DNA from: JBDTMC01 sp039934475
GTDB taxonomy: Bacteria; Acidobacteriota; Terriglobia; Bryobacterales; Bryobacteraceae
DNA: 11,930 bases
Direction of reading: 5' to 3'
Assembly (NCBI GenBank): GCA_039934475.1
Contig: JBDTMC010000235.1
Coordinates: forward strand, 1-11,930
Part shown: positions 5,269-11,930 of the stretch, one piece after another
Layout: every line of letters begins with the position of its first letter
Numbering within the stretch: position 1 is the stretch's first letter
Notes under the pieces: model-generated
Databases searched by the model: none
The model's input: only the letters and a program-made list of their open reading frames with translations
Told to the model about the DNA's origin: nothing
Made by a program: the position numbers and the translations under genes

Positions 5269-7430
5269 GCCAACGGGACATTCTCCCGGCAGCGCTCGCG
5301 GCGTTGCTGCTCTGCAGCGTTCCTCCCTTTCTGATTGCGCAGCAGGAAAGAGCCATCATTCGGGTCGAAGTGCGAAGCGGCGCTGGAGCGATTGACGGCG
5401 CTCGCGTGAGCATCAACGGCGTCGCGAAACAAACCGGGAAGGACGGCATCGCCCAAGTCGCAACCGAGCGAGGCAAGATCACCATCACGGTCCAAAAAGA
5501 AGGCTTCTTCCCCGCCACTACATCACTCACCATCGACGAAATCCGCATCTGGGATGTCACCGTGGACTTGCAGCCGCAAGAGAAAGTGGAGGAAGAAGTC
5601 AGGGTGTATGCGACGCGTAACGACGTGCGCGTTCAAGATTCTCCCTTGCACGTTGAAGTGCTCTCGCGCGAAGAAATTGAGGAGAAACTGCTCATGACGC
5701 CGGGCGACATCGTCATGATGCTCAATGAAATGGGTGGTATGCGTGTGCAGACAACTTCCCCGTCGCTTGGGGCGGCAAGCGTTCGTGTACAGGGGATGCT
5801 TGGTCGCTATACAACCTTCCTATCGGATGGCTTGCCGCTGTTCGGCCAACAAGGGGCTGGGCTGGGCCTGCTACAAATCCCTCCGATGGATCTCGGCCAA
5901 GTCGAAGTCATTAAAGGAAACGCCTCCGCGCTCTACGGGAGTAGCGCCATGGCCGGCGTCGTCAATCTGCTTTCCCGCCGTCCGAAAACTGAACCCGTTT
6001 ATGAGTTCCTCGTGAATCGCTCGACGCTTGGCGCAACGGATACATCTCTGTTTCTCGCAGCGCCGCTGTCCTCACAGTGGAGCGCGTCCCTGCTCGGCAG
6101 CGGGGACTGGCAAGAGCGGCGCGACGTCAGCCACGACGGCTGGGCCGATCTCGCTGGATATACGCGCGGCGTCGTGCGCCCACGATTCTACTGGGATAAC
6201 AAGAATGGGAGCACGGCCTTGCTCACCGGCGGCGCCACCTACGAGGAACGATCAGGCGGAACCATGCCCGGCGCGGTGCTCCCCACCACCGGCGATCCGT
6301 ACACGGAAGCCTTGGACACCAAGCGCTACGACGTGGGCGGTACCATCCAGTGGCTCCTTGAGAACCGGTATGTCCTCACGTCACGCTTCTCCAGTTCCGA
6401 ACAGGCGCATCGCCACCAATTCGGAGAAACCCCGGAACACGATCGCCATCAGCTCCTCTTCGGAGAAGCATCCCTGCGCGGGACTGCGGGCCAGAACACC
6501 TGGGTTGTGGGAGCAGCCGCACAACGCGACGCATACCGGCCCCGTGACGTGCCGCGATTCGCCTACACGTACGTCGTCCCGGCCGTCTTTGTGCAAGACG
6601 ATCTAGCGATCACTTCATGGGCGACTATGTCCGCCAGCGCCCGCGCGGACGTCCACAGTCAATACGGCACGTTCTTCAGCCCGCGGCTCTCGGCCCTCCT
6701 GCGCCGGTCGGGGTGGACCAGCCGATGGTCTGTCGGGCAAGGATTCTTTGCGCCCACGCCGCTCACCGAAGAGACCGAAGCCGCTGGTCTCACTCGCCTC
6801 GCCCTGCCGCGACCATTAGTGGCTGAGCGCGGACGAAGCGCCTCCATCGACCTGACCCGCAGCATCGGGCCCCTCACGATGACCGGGACGCTCTTTCTCT
6901 CGAACATCGACCATCCCATTTATGTCGACCGGGGCAGCGCCTACCGGATCACGAACCTGCAGGCTCCGCGAAAGAATCGTGGCGCGGAGATCCTCGCAAC
7001 CTGGCGCAAGGCGCCGTTCTCCGCAACCGCGTCCTACACCTACGTGCGTGCCAGCGAAGTCGACTCCACTCTCGGACGCGTCGATCTTCCGCTCACGCCC
7101 AGACACAGCCTGGGAATAGTGGGGATGTGGGAGAAGGAAGGCATCGCGCGCTTTGGCATCGAGTGCTACTTCACGGGCAAGCAGCGCCTCGAACTCAACC
7201 CATACCGCGACACGTCCCGGCCCTATCTAATCGTCGGCGCGATGGGAGAACGCAAAATCACGGCGCATATCAAGCTCTTCCTCAACCTGGAGAACCTGGC
7301 AAACGTGCGTCAGACCCGATGGGATCCGATGCTCCTTCCCACACGAAGTGCGGATGGCCGATGGACCGTCGACGCGTGGGCTCCCCTCGACGGCCGCGTC
7401 ATCAACGGTGGCGTCAGATTCATCTTCTAA
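5265..7430 (+). CDS. TonB-dependent outer-membrane receptor, MerR-linked
   Basis: A 721-residue receptor that imports a substrate across the outer membrane using TonB energy. Residues 1-25 are a signal peptide (ILPAALAALLLCSVPPFLIA, then QQ). Residues about 31-104 form an Ig-like, carboxypeptidase-regulatory-type domain (DGARVSINGVAKQTGKDG, ITVQKEGFFP). EEVRVYATR (about 110-118) may be the TonB box. The plug spans about 122-237: VRVQGMLGRYTTFLSDGLPL, QVEVIKGNASALYGSSAMAGVVN. The rest is a beta-barrel ending in VRFIF, with the terminal phenylalanine used for BAM insertion. The start is TTG at 5265, overlapping the merR stop as TTGA, with GGAG at 5256-5259 five bases before; this implies translational coupling. 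TonB, ExbB/ExbD and an inner-membrane transporter are absent from the window. The substrate is unknown; its operon suggests a metal or metal chelate. Its heavy use of C-ending codons differs by eye from smpB-pepA. Confidence 0.92.
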   Translation: MSQRDILPAALAALLLCSVPPFLIAQQERAIIRVEVRSGAGAIDGARVSINGVAKQTGKDGIAQVATERGKITITVQKEGFFPATTSLTIDEIRIWDVTVDLQPQEKVEEEVRVYATRNDVRVQDSPLHVEVLSREEIEEKLLMTPGDIVMMLNEMGGMRVQTTSPSLGAASVRVQGMLGRYTTFLSDGLPLFGQQGAGLGLLQIPPMDLGQVEVIKGNASALYGSSAMAGVVNLLSRRPKTEPVYEFLVNRSTLGATDTSLFLAAPLSSQWSASLLGSGDWQERRDVSHDGWADLAGYTRGVVRPRFYWDNKNGSTALLTGGATYEERSGGTMPGAVLPTTGDPYTEALDTKRYDVGGTIQWLLENRYVLTSRFSSSEQAHRHQFGETPEHDRHQLLFGEASLRGTAGQNTWVVGAAAQRDAYRPRDVPRFAYTYVVPAVFVQDDLAITSWATMSASARADVHSQYGTFFSPRLSALLRRSGWTSRWSVGQGFFAPTPLTEETEAAGLTRLALPRPLVAERGRSASIDLTRSIGPLTMTGTLFLSNIDHPIYVDRGSAYRITNLQAPRKNRGAEILATWRKAPFSATASYTYVRASEVDSTLGRVDLPLTPRHSLGIVGMWEKEGIARFGIECYFTGKQRLELNPYRDTSRPYLIVGAMGERKITAHIKLFLNLENLANVRQTRWDPMLLPTRSADGRWTVDAWAPLDGRVINGGVRFIF

Positions 7431-7469
7431 CGGCTGTTCGGTCTGCTCGGCCAAATGGTGAGAGGCTGG

Positions 7470-7491
7470 CGCCGCGGATGAATCCGTGGCG
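7470..7491 (+). terminator. hairpin downstream of the receptor gene, weak terminator candidate
   Basis: CGCCGCGG (7470-7477) pairs with CCGTGGCG (7484-7491) around the loop ATGAAT, an eight-pair stem with one G-T pair. It lies 39 bases after the receptor stop. No tight T-run follows, only CGTTTCTTCC further on, so intrinsic termination is uncertain. The stem ends at the point where HicB homology breaks off. Confidence 0.3.
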
Positions 7492-7637
7492 TTGCGCTCC
7501 GTTTCTTCCAGAGTCTCCCCCTGCGTGTGACAGCCGGACAGAGCCGGAACTAACGCCACGTAACCGCTCTCGGGAGCCTGTGCGTAGAAGACCGAATAGG
7601 AGAACGTCTTGGATGCCCTGCTTTTCATCACGTTCAT
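7488..7637 (-). pseudogene. 5' fragment of a HicB-type antitoxin gene
   Basis: On the reverse strand from ATG 7637 (or 7628) the peptide runs MNVMKSRASKTFSYSVFY, then PESGYVALVPALSGCHTQGE and TLEETERNA. This is the N-terminal half of HicB/UPF0150 proteins, the partially degraded RNase-H-like fold: aromatic strand, GGY.A.VPALPGC, TQGETLEEA. After ERNA (about 7488) the homology stops. The frame continues open only as antisense to the receptor gene until 7227, so the helix after ERNA and the C-terminal DNA-binding domain are lost. No HicA toxin (small double-stranded-RNA-binding-like protein) is readable on either side, and no good ribosome binding site precedes the start. I read it as a relic truncated by the arrival of the neighbouring module. 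Confidence 0.6.
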
Positions 7638-7874
7638 TGCAGGAGGTCCCAGGATAATGGGCAAAGGAGGCTGCGGCGACAGCGGAATCGACGCGGCCCC
7701 CCGCGGCCCAGTGTTCAAACCAAATCGCGACCGCGGACAAGCCGTGGAAGGTCGTGGACCGGCGTGCCCAGCCACAAACAGAAGATAGTAGTAATGTTTT
7801 TCATCTGCGGTATCCCGAAGGCCGAATATTTGTGGATACAATGGGTCTGCGTTAAACGACCCGGGAGTGCATCC

Positions 7875-9128
7875 ATGGAACTTCGAGTCCTCGCTTTCGT
7901 ACTGGCGGGCGGTAAGGGAACCCGCCTCTATCCGTTGACAAAGGAACGCGCCAAGCCCGCCGTTCCGTTTGGAGGAAGATATCGAATCATCGATTTCGTC
8001 CTTAGCAATCTTGTCAATTCCGGAATCTACTCGACCTACGTGCTGATTCAGTTTAAGAGCCAGTCTCTGCTGCAGCATTTGCGCGATGGCTGGGAGTTCA
8101 GCGGCATTCTGCGGAACCAATTCATCATTCCCGTTCCGGCGCAGATGCGGTCGGCCGGAGAGACCTGGTACCGCGGTACTGCCGACGCCATATTCCAAAA
8201 TATTAACCTCATCGAGCAGGCCGATCCGCACGTGGTTGTGATTTTTGGCGCGGATCACATCTACCGCATGAACATCCGGGAGATGATCGAGTTCCATGAG
8301 CGGAAACGCGCCCAGGTTTCCATTGCCGCCATCCCGGTGGAGAAGAAGTGGGCGAGCGAGTTTGGCGTGATCGATACGGCGCCCGACGGGCGGGTGCTCG
8401 GCTTTGTAGAGAAGCGGGAAGACGCGCCGACGATGCCGAGCAATCCGGACTGCGTCTATGCGTCGATGGGCAACTACGTGTTTTCAACGCCAGTGCTGTT
8501 GAAGGCGTTGTACGACGATGCGGCGGACGAGAGTAGTTCCCACGACTTCGGACGGGACATCTTGCCGAAGATGATTCACCGCAACGATATGTTCGCCTAT
8601 GATTTCCAGACGAACCATATTCCAGGAGACCCGCCGGACCAGATGGTGTACTGGCGCGACGTCGGAACCATCGACGCATACTATGACGCCAGCATGGACC
8701 TACGTGCGGTGAAGCCGGATCTGAATCTTTACAACCGCAACTGGCCGCTACGGACGGCGGGTTATTACGACCCGCCACCGAAGTTCACCTTCGATGACGA
8801 GGGCCGGCGAGGGCAGGCTACGGACTCGATTGTGTCAGGCGGTACAATTCTGGCAGGCGGCGTCGTGAAAAATTCGGTACTGGGACGCGGCGTCAGAGTG
8901 CATACAGGCGCAGTCGTAGAAGATTCCATCTTGTTCGACAACTGCGATATTGGACGACATTCAAAGGTCCGGCGGGCTATCCTGGAGAAGAATGTGCGGG
9001 TTCCGGAAGGGGCCACCATCGGGTACGACCTGGAAAAGGACAAGAAGTTCCACCATGTCACTGAAAGCGGCATTGTCGTGGTGGAAGGGCATCGGGGCAC
9101 CATCGATATTTCGACAATGACTCTGTAA
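7875..9128 (+). CDS. glgC: glucose-1-phosphate adenylyltransferase (ADP-glucose pyrophosphorylase)
   Basis: Makes ADP-glucose and pyrophosphate from ATP and glucose 1-phosphate, the committed step of bacterial glycogen synthesis. The product has 417 residues, the usual length. The nucleotidyltransferase domain holds LAGGKGTRLYPLTKERAKPAVP (residues 10-31, the ATP-binding loop and the activator-region arginines/lysines), RIIDFVLSN, WYRGTADAI (99-106), FGADHIYRM (124-132), EFGVID and FVEKRE (178-182, sugar-phosphate contact). Residues about 315-400 are the left-handed beta-helix of hexapeptide-like repeats (ILAGGVVKNSVLGRGVRVHT). The start is ATG 7875 with GGGAG at 7863-7867, seven bases away; the frame is open upstream to 7764, but that part is not conserved. 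It is the first gene of a four-gene run. Glycogen synthase and branching enzyme are not nearby. Confidence 0.96.
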   Translation: MELRVLAFVLAGGKGTRLYPLTKERAKPAVPFGGRYRIIDFVLSNLVNSGIYSTYVLIQFKSQSLLQHLRDGWEFSGILRNQFIIPVPAQMRSAGETWYRGTADAIFQNINLIEQADPHVVVIFGADHIYRMNIREMIEFHERKRAQVSIAAIPVEKKWASEFGVIDTAPDGRVLGFVEKREDAPTMPSNPDCVYASMGNYVFSTPVLLKALYDDAADESSSHDFGRDILPKMIHRNDMFAYDFQTNHIPGDPPDQMVYWRDVGTIDAYYDASMDLRAVKPDLNLYNRNWPLRTAGYYDPPPKFTFDDEGRRGQATDSIVSGGTILAGGVVKNSVLGRGVRVHTGAVVEDSILFDNCDIGRHSKVRRAILEKNVRVPEGATIGYDLEKDKKFHHVTESGIVVVEGHRGTIDISTMTL

Positions 9129-9950
9129 ATGGTATTCGCCGATCTCCATCTTGCGCGATTGTTGGAGCGCACCGAAGCGGAAGCCGGCGCCGCGTTTGTA
9201 GAGGCGCGGGCAAAGGCATTTCCTGAGAGCGAAGCGGCTTGGGTGGACATCGCGGGAGCGTACGCGATGTTCGACGGGCCGCTTTCACCTATCACCCAAA
9301 CGTTCGGATTGGGTCTGTTTGAGCCGTTTCTCGACAGTGATCTGGATCGCCTGGAGTCGTTCTTCGACGAACACAGCGCCCAACCCTCCCACGAAGTGTG
9401 CCCTCTGGCCGATAGCTCCACAATGGCTGCACTGGCGGACCGGGGGTACAGGCCGATGGAGTTCACCAATGTGATGTACCTGCCATTCTTGGAATGGCTT
9501 CCCGGGCCGGACGGCCGGACGGTAACGGTGCGCTTGGCGGGCGAGAATGAGCACGAGTTGTGGGCCCAGACGGCGACGGCCGGGTGGCGCGACCTGGCGG
9601 GTCCGGAGACGCTGATGGTGGACCTGATGCGGGTGGGTGCGGCAAGCGGAGGGGCGGTAAACTTCGTGGCCGAGATTGACGGGAAGCCCGTGGCCGCTGC
9701 CGGCATGGGCATTCATGGAAGCGTGGCGCTGCTGGCTGGGGCCAGCACAATCCCGGAAGCGCGTCGGCAGGGTTCCCAAACGGCCTTACTGGAGGCACGA
9801 CTCCGTTATGCCAAGCAGGCAGGATGCAATCTGGCGATGATGTGCGCGGCGGTGGGTAGCAGCTCCCAGCGCAATGCCGAACGGAGCGGGTTCCGCATTG
9901 CCTATACGCGGGTGAAGTGGTTTCGGCTGGGGCAAGGGCTGCTCTCTTAG
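9129..9950 (+). CDS. GNAT-family N-acetyltransferase
   Basis: The 273-residue product has a C-terminal GNAT domain. Residues about 175-260 read VNFVAEIDGKPVAAAGMGI (strands 2-4), then STIPEARRQGSQTALLEARL, which carries the acetyl-CoA pyrophosphate-binding loop RRQGSQ (212-217). SSSQRNAERSGF then IAYTRVKW is the usual motif B end. The N-terminal 130 residues (acidic, with LFEPFLDSDLDRLESFFDEH) lack strong motifs; they may be a second, degenerate GNAT lobe or a substrate-binding region. The substrate is unknown. The ATG follows the glgC stop directly (TAAATG), so ribosomes finishing glgC probably re-initiate here. No separate binding site stands out. A link to glycogen metabolism is suggested only by position. 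Confidence 0.82.
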   Translation: MVFADLHLARLLERTEAEAGAAFVEARAKAFPESEAAWVDIAGAYAMFDGPLSPITQTFGLGLFEPFLDSDLDRLESFFDEHSAQPSHEVCPLADSSTMAALADRGYRPMEFTNVMYLPFLEWLPGPDGRTVTVRLAGENEHELWAQTATAGWRDLAGPETLMVDLMRVGAASGGAVNFVAEIDGKPVAAAGMGIHGSVALLAGASTIPEARRQGSQTALLEARLRYAKQAGCNLAMMCAAVGSSSQRNAERSGFRIAYTRVKWFRLGQGLLS

Positions 9951-9962
9951 AACGGAGATACC

Positions 9963-10976
9963 TTGAAAACAATTGGAGTGGGACTGGCCGGGTATGGCAT
10001 TGGCGGAGCTGTGTTTCATGCGCCGCTGATTCGCACTACTGCCGGGGTGCGCTTGGTGGCGGTAGCTACCAGCCGCGAGGAACAGGTGGCGCGGGAACTG
10101 CCAGGCGTTGGCATCGTTGGCTCGTATGCGGACCTGGCGGCGGATCCGGCCATCGCGCTGGTGGTGATCTCCACACCGACGTCCACTCACTACGAAGCGG
10201 CCAAGGCGGTGATCGAGGCCGGGAAGCACCTTATCGTGGATAAGCCGTTTACCACGACGGTGGCCGAGGCGGATGAACTGATTGCCTTGGCCGCGGCAAA
10301 GGGCGTGCTGTTGAGCGTGTATCAGAACCGGCGCTGGGATGGAGATTTTCTCACCGTGGAGCGCCTGATTCGCGAAGGCGCGCTGGGGTCCGTGTACTAC
10401 TTTGAGTCGCACTTTGACCGCTTTCGCCCGGCTATCAAGGGCGGTTGGCGCGATGAGCCGGGACCAGGATCGGGGATCTGGTACGACCTGGGATCGCATC
10501 TGGTGGATCAGGCAATTCATTTGTTCGGGCGGCCGGAAAGCGTGTTGGCCGACGTCATGACCCAGCGGCCTGAGGCGCAGTCTGTCGATTACTTTCATGT
10601 CGTACTACGGTACGGGCGGATGCGGGCCATCGTGCACGGTTCGTCACTGGTGCGCGAACCGGGTCCGCATTTTGCGGTGCATGGCGACGGCGGTAGTTTT
10701 CTGAAATATGGCATGGATCCGCAGGAGGAAGCGTTGCGAACGGGGTCTCTGCCGCTGGGGCCTGCTTGGGGCCAGGACGCGGAAGAGAACTACGGACTGC
10801 TGGTGCGGGCGGATGGGACCAGGGAGAGGGTGAAGACTGAGGCGGGGTGCTATTCGCGATACTACGAGCTGATGGCTGCGGCCATCCGCGGAGAAGGGCC
10901 GGTGCCGGTGGATCCCATGGATGCGCGCGACGGGCTGCAGGTGTTGGAGGCTGCCGCTAAGTGCCGAATCGGCTGA
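9963..10976 (+). CDS. Gfo/Idh/MocA-family NAD(P)-dependent oxidoreductase
   Basis: A 337-residue two-domain dehydrogenase. The N-terminal Rossmann domain starts IGVGLAGYGIGGAVFHAPLI, with the dinucleotide loop GYGIGG. VVISTPTSTHYEAAKAVIEAGKH is followed by VDKPFTTTVAEADEL; the lysine of DKP is the conserved EKP-type catalytic lysine. The C-terminal domain contains GSGIWYDLGSHLVDQAIHLFG, with the conserved aspartate and histidine. The DKPF variant and overall order resemble YdgJ/YvaA (IolW)-like proteins, which act on inositols or related sugars, but the substrate here is not determinable. The start is TTG at 9963; GGAG at 9954-9957 lies five bases before. It follows the acetyltransferase stop by 12 bases and is probably co-transcribed with glgC. 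Confidence 0.93.
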   Translation: MKTIGVGLAGYGIGGAVFHAPLIRTTAGVRLVAVATSREEQVARELPGVGIVGSYADLAADPAIALVVISTPTSTHYEAAKAVIEAGKHLIVDKPFTTTVAEADELIALAAAKGVLLSVYQNRRWDGDFLTVERLIREGALGSVYYFESHFDRFRPAIKGGWRDEPGPGSGIWYDLGSHLVDQAIHLFGRPESVLADVMTQRPEAQSVDYFHVVLRYGRMRAIVHGSSLVREPGPHFAVHGDGGSFLKYGMDPQEEALRTGSLPLGPAWGQDAEENYGLLVRADGTRERVKTEAGCYSRYYELMAAAIRGEGPVPVDPMDARDGLQVLEAAAKCRIG

Positions 10977-11013
10977 TTTCGCGGGCCAGACCGGGCGCGC
11001 AGGAATCGGGAGC

Positions 11014-11930
11014 ATGATTCCAGTTTTACTGCTCCTGCTGTTGGCGGCGGCGCCCCTGCAAGAGGCGATGATCAAGGCGGCAGCGCCGGCACGGGGACGG
11101 GTAGGCGCGGCCGCCGTGGTGTTGGAAGAGGGCGAAACTGCCTCAATCGGCGGCAGCGAGCGGTTTCCCATGCAGAGCGTCTACAAGTTCCCGATCGCCA
11201 TGGCAGTGCTGGCCGAGGTGGATGCGGGGCGAATGCGGTTGGCGCAGACCGTACGCGTGGAAGCGAGCGATCTGGTGACGGCGGGTCAACATAGCCCGAT
11301 TCGCGACGAACATCCTCACGGTGCCGCCGATTACACGCTGGCCGAGATACTGCGGCTGAATGTGTCGGAAAGCGACGGCACCGCCTGCGATGTATTGCTG
11401 CGGTTGCTGGGCGGCACGGTGCGGGTACAAAACTATTTGAATTCCCTCGGGATCGAAACCGTGCGTGTAGCAACGACGGAGAAGGCTATGGGCCTCGACG
11501 AAAACGCGCAGTACAAGAATTGGGCTACGCCTCTGGGCGCCGTGGCGCTGTTGCGGGCTTTCTACGAAGGCAAGGGCTTGAGCGTGGCAAGCCGCTCCTT
11601 ATTGTTGAAGCTGATGACGGAATCGCCCACCGGACCGAAGCGATTGAAAGGCCTCCTGCCCGCCGATGCCGTGGTCGCCCATAAGACAGGGACTTCACGC
11701 ACCTTGGGCGGGGTTACGGCTGCGACGAACGACATCGGTATCATCACGCTGTGCGATGGGCGCCACGCCGCGGTGGCGGTCTTCATTTCCGATTCGCACG
11801 CCACCACGGAAGCGCGCGAAGGCGTGATTGCCGGCATCGCGCGCGAGGTCTGGGAAAGAAATCGGGCAGGCTGCGAGTCTAGCAGTCCGTGGCGCAAGTG
11901 GTCAGGCTCGAAAAATGGGGCTGGCATGAT
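11014..11930 (+). CDS. class A serine beta-lactamase (subclass A2-like), 3' end beyond window
   Basis: A secreted or periplasmic serine hydrolase that would open beta-lactam rings; 305 codons are visible and the frame is still open at the right edge. Residues 1-18 are a signal peptide (MIPVLLLLLLAAAPLQEA). The catalytic set is S55-V-Y-K58 (the SxxK motif), S120-D121-G122 (SDN position, here SDG within NVSESDGTACD), E156 in TTEKAMG as probable omega-loop glutamate, QYKNWATP, and K224-T-G-T (KTG motif). This layout matches the PER/VEB/CfxA-like branch rather than TEM/SHV. The ATG at 11014 has AGGAA nine bases before. The last 30 residues (from about RAGCESSS) lie past the domain end, so the stop must be close. 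It follows the oxidoreductase by 37 bases. Resistance itself cannot be inferred. Confidence 0.9.
   Translation, partial: MIPVLLLLLLAAAPLQEAMIKAAAPARGRVGAAAVVLEEGETASIGGSERFPMQSVYKFPIAMAVLAEVDAGRMRLAQTVRVEASDLVTAGQHSPIRDEHPHGAADYTLAEILRLNVSESDGTACDVLLRLLGGTVRVQNYLNSLGIETVRVATTEKAMGLDENAQYKNWATPLGAVALLRAFYEGKGLSVASRSLLLKLMTESPTGPKRLKGLLPADAVVAHKTGTSRTLGGVTAATNDIGIITLCDGRHAAVAVFISDSHATTEAREGVIAGIAREVWERNRAGCESSSPWRKWSGSKNGAGM

Larger units (their letters stand above)
7431..7874. other. intergenic stretch between receptor gene and glgC
   Basis: These 444 bases contain the hairpin at 7470-7491 and the hicB relic. There is also an unconvincing 43-codon plus-strand frame at 7657-7788. A TACAAT at 7837-7842 could be a -10 hexamer for glgC, but no -35 match lies at proper distance. 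No complete conserved gene is seen. Confidence 0.6.

Noticed and set aside
7657..7788. 43-codon plus-strand frame with AGGAGGT nine bases before its ATG
   Set aside because: The peptide is a low-information Gly/Arg/Pro mix with no motif or membrane segment. The frame runs antisense across the hicB upstream region, so the purine tract alone is not enough.
7764..7874. 37-codon N-terminal extension of glgC
   Set aside because: Not conserved in the enzyme family; the ATG at 7875 has a good binding site and gives the standard N-terminus.
7227..8297. long 356-codon reverse frame spanning the receptor end, the gap and glgC
   Set aside because: It is antisense to two solid genes. Only the 50-codon HicB-like middle part shows homology; the remainder is shadow translation.
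1..11930. CRISPR arrays, insertion sequences, integrase or transposase genes, rRNA or complete tRNA genes
   Set aside because: No regularly spaced direct repeats, no mobile-element protein signatures and no complete RNA gene were found on either strand.

Overview
The window looks like a piece of a high-GC bacterial chromosome, most probably from the Acidobacteriota (Bryobacter/Solibacter-like). This rests on the gene families and their style: a secretin carrying an N-terminal TPR region, a TonB-dependent receptor with an N-terminal Ig-like domain, a subclass-A2-like serine beta-lactamase, and frequent TTG/GTG starts with clear purine-rich ribosome binding sites. No rRNA, tRNA or long protein marker fixes the phylum, so this is an inference.

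Layout. (1) 1-1002, minus: the first 334 codons of a TPR-secretin, running off the left edge. (2) 1117-3114, plus: smpB (trans-translation) and pepA (M17 leucyl aminopeptidase), divergent from the secretin and 24 bases apart. (3) 3115-3420: an intergenic region with two inverted-repeat sites, an AT-rich linker and a sigma-54-like -24/-12 element (GG-N10-GC), followed by a well-placed Shine-Dalgarno and a 36-codon gene for a single-pass membrane microprotein. (4) 3470-3918, minus: a VapB-type antitoxin and the decayed, frameshifted tail of its VapC toxin. (5) 4070-7430: a probable metal-response module. A class I methyltransferase points left. A MerR-family metal sensor and a TonB-dependent outer-membrane receptor point right and overlap by four bases. 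Upstream of merR lies a 19-bp-spacer promoter with a CCCGTA-N6-TACGGG dyad. (6) 7431-7874: a non-coding stretch with a hairpin and the N-terminal fragment of a HicB antitoxin, cut off next to the receptor gene. (7) 7875-11930, plus: a tight run of glgC (ADP-glucose pyrophosphorylase), a GNAT acetyltransferase, a Gfo/Idh/MocA oxidoreductase and a class A beta-lactamase that runs off the right edge.

How the parts fit. Blocks 2 and 7 look like ordinary resident chromosome. Blocks 4 to 6 look like an accessory insertion: the metal module sits between two broken toxin-antitoxin loci. In that module, soft-metal sensing by MerR would activate its own promoter and thereby the receptor, through translational coupling. 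No metal reductase, P-type ATPase or MerT/MerP-like partner is in the window. The two best leads are this self-contained MerR-receptor unit and the apparent sigma-54-controlled microprotein.
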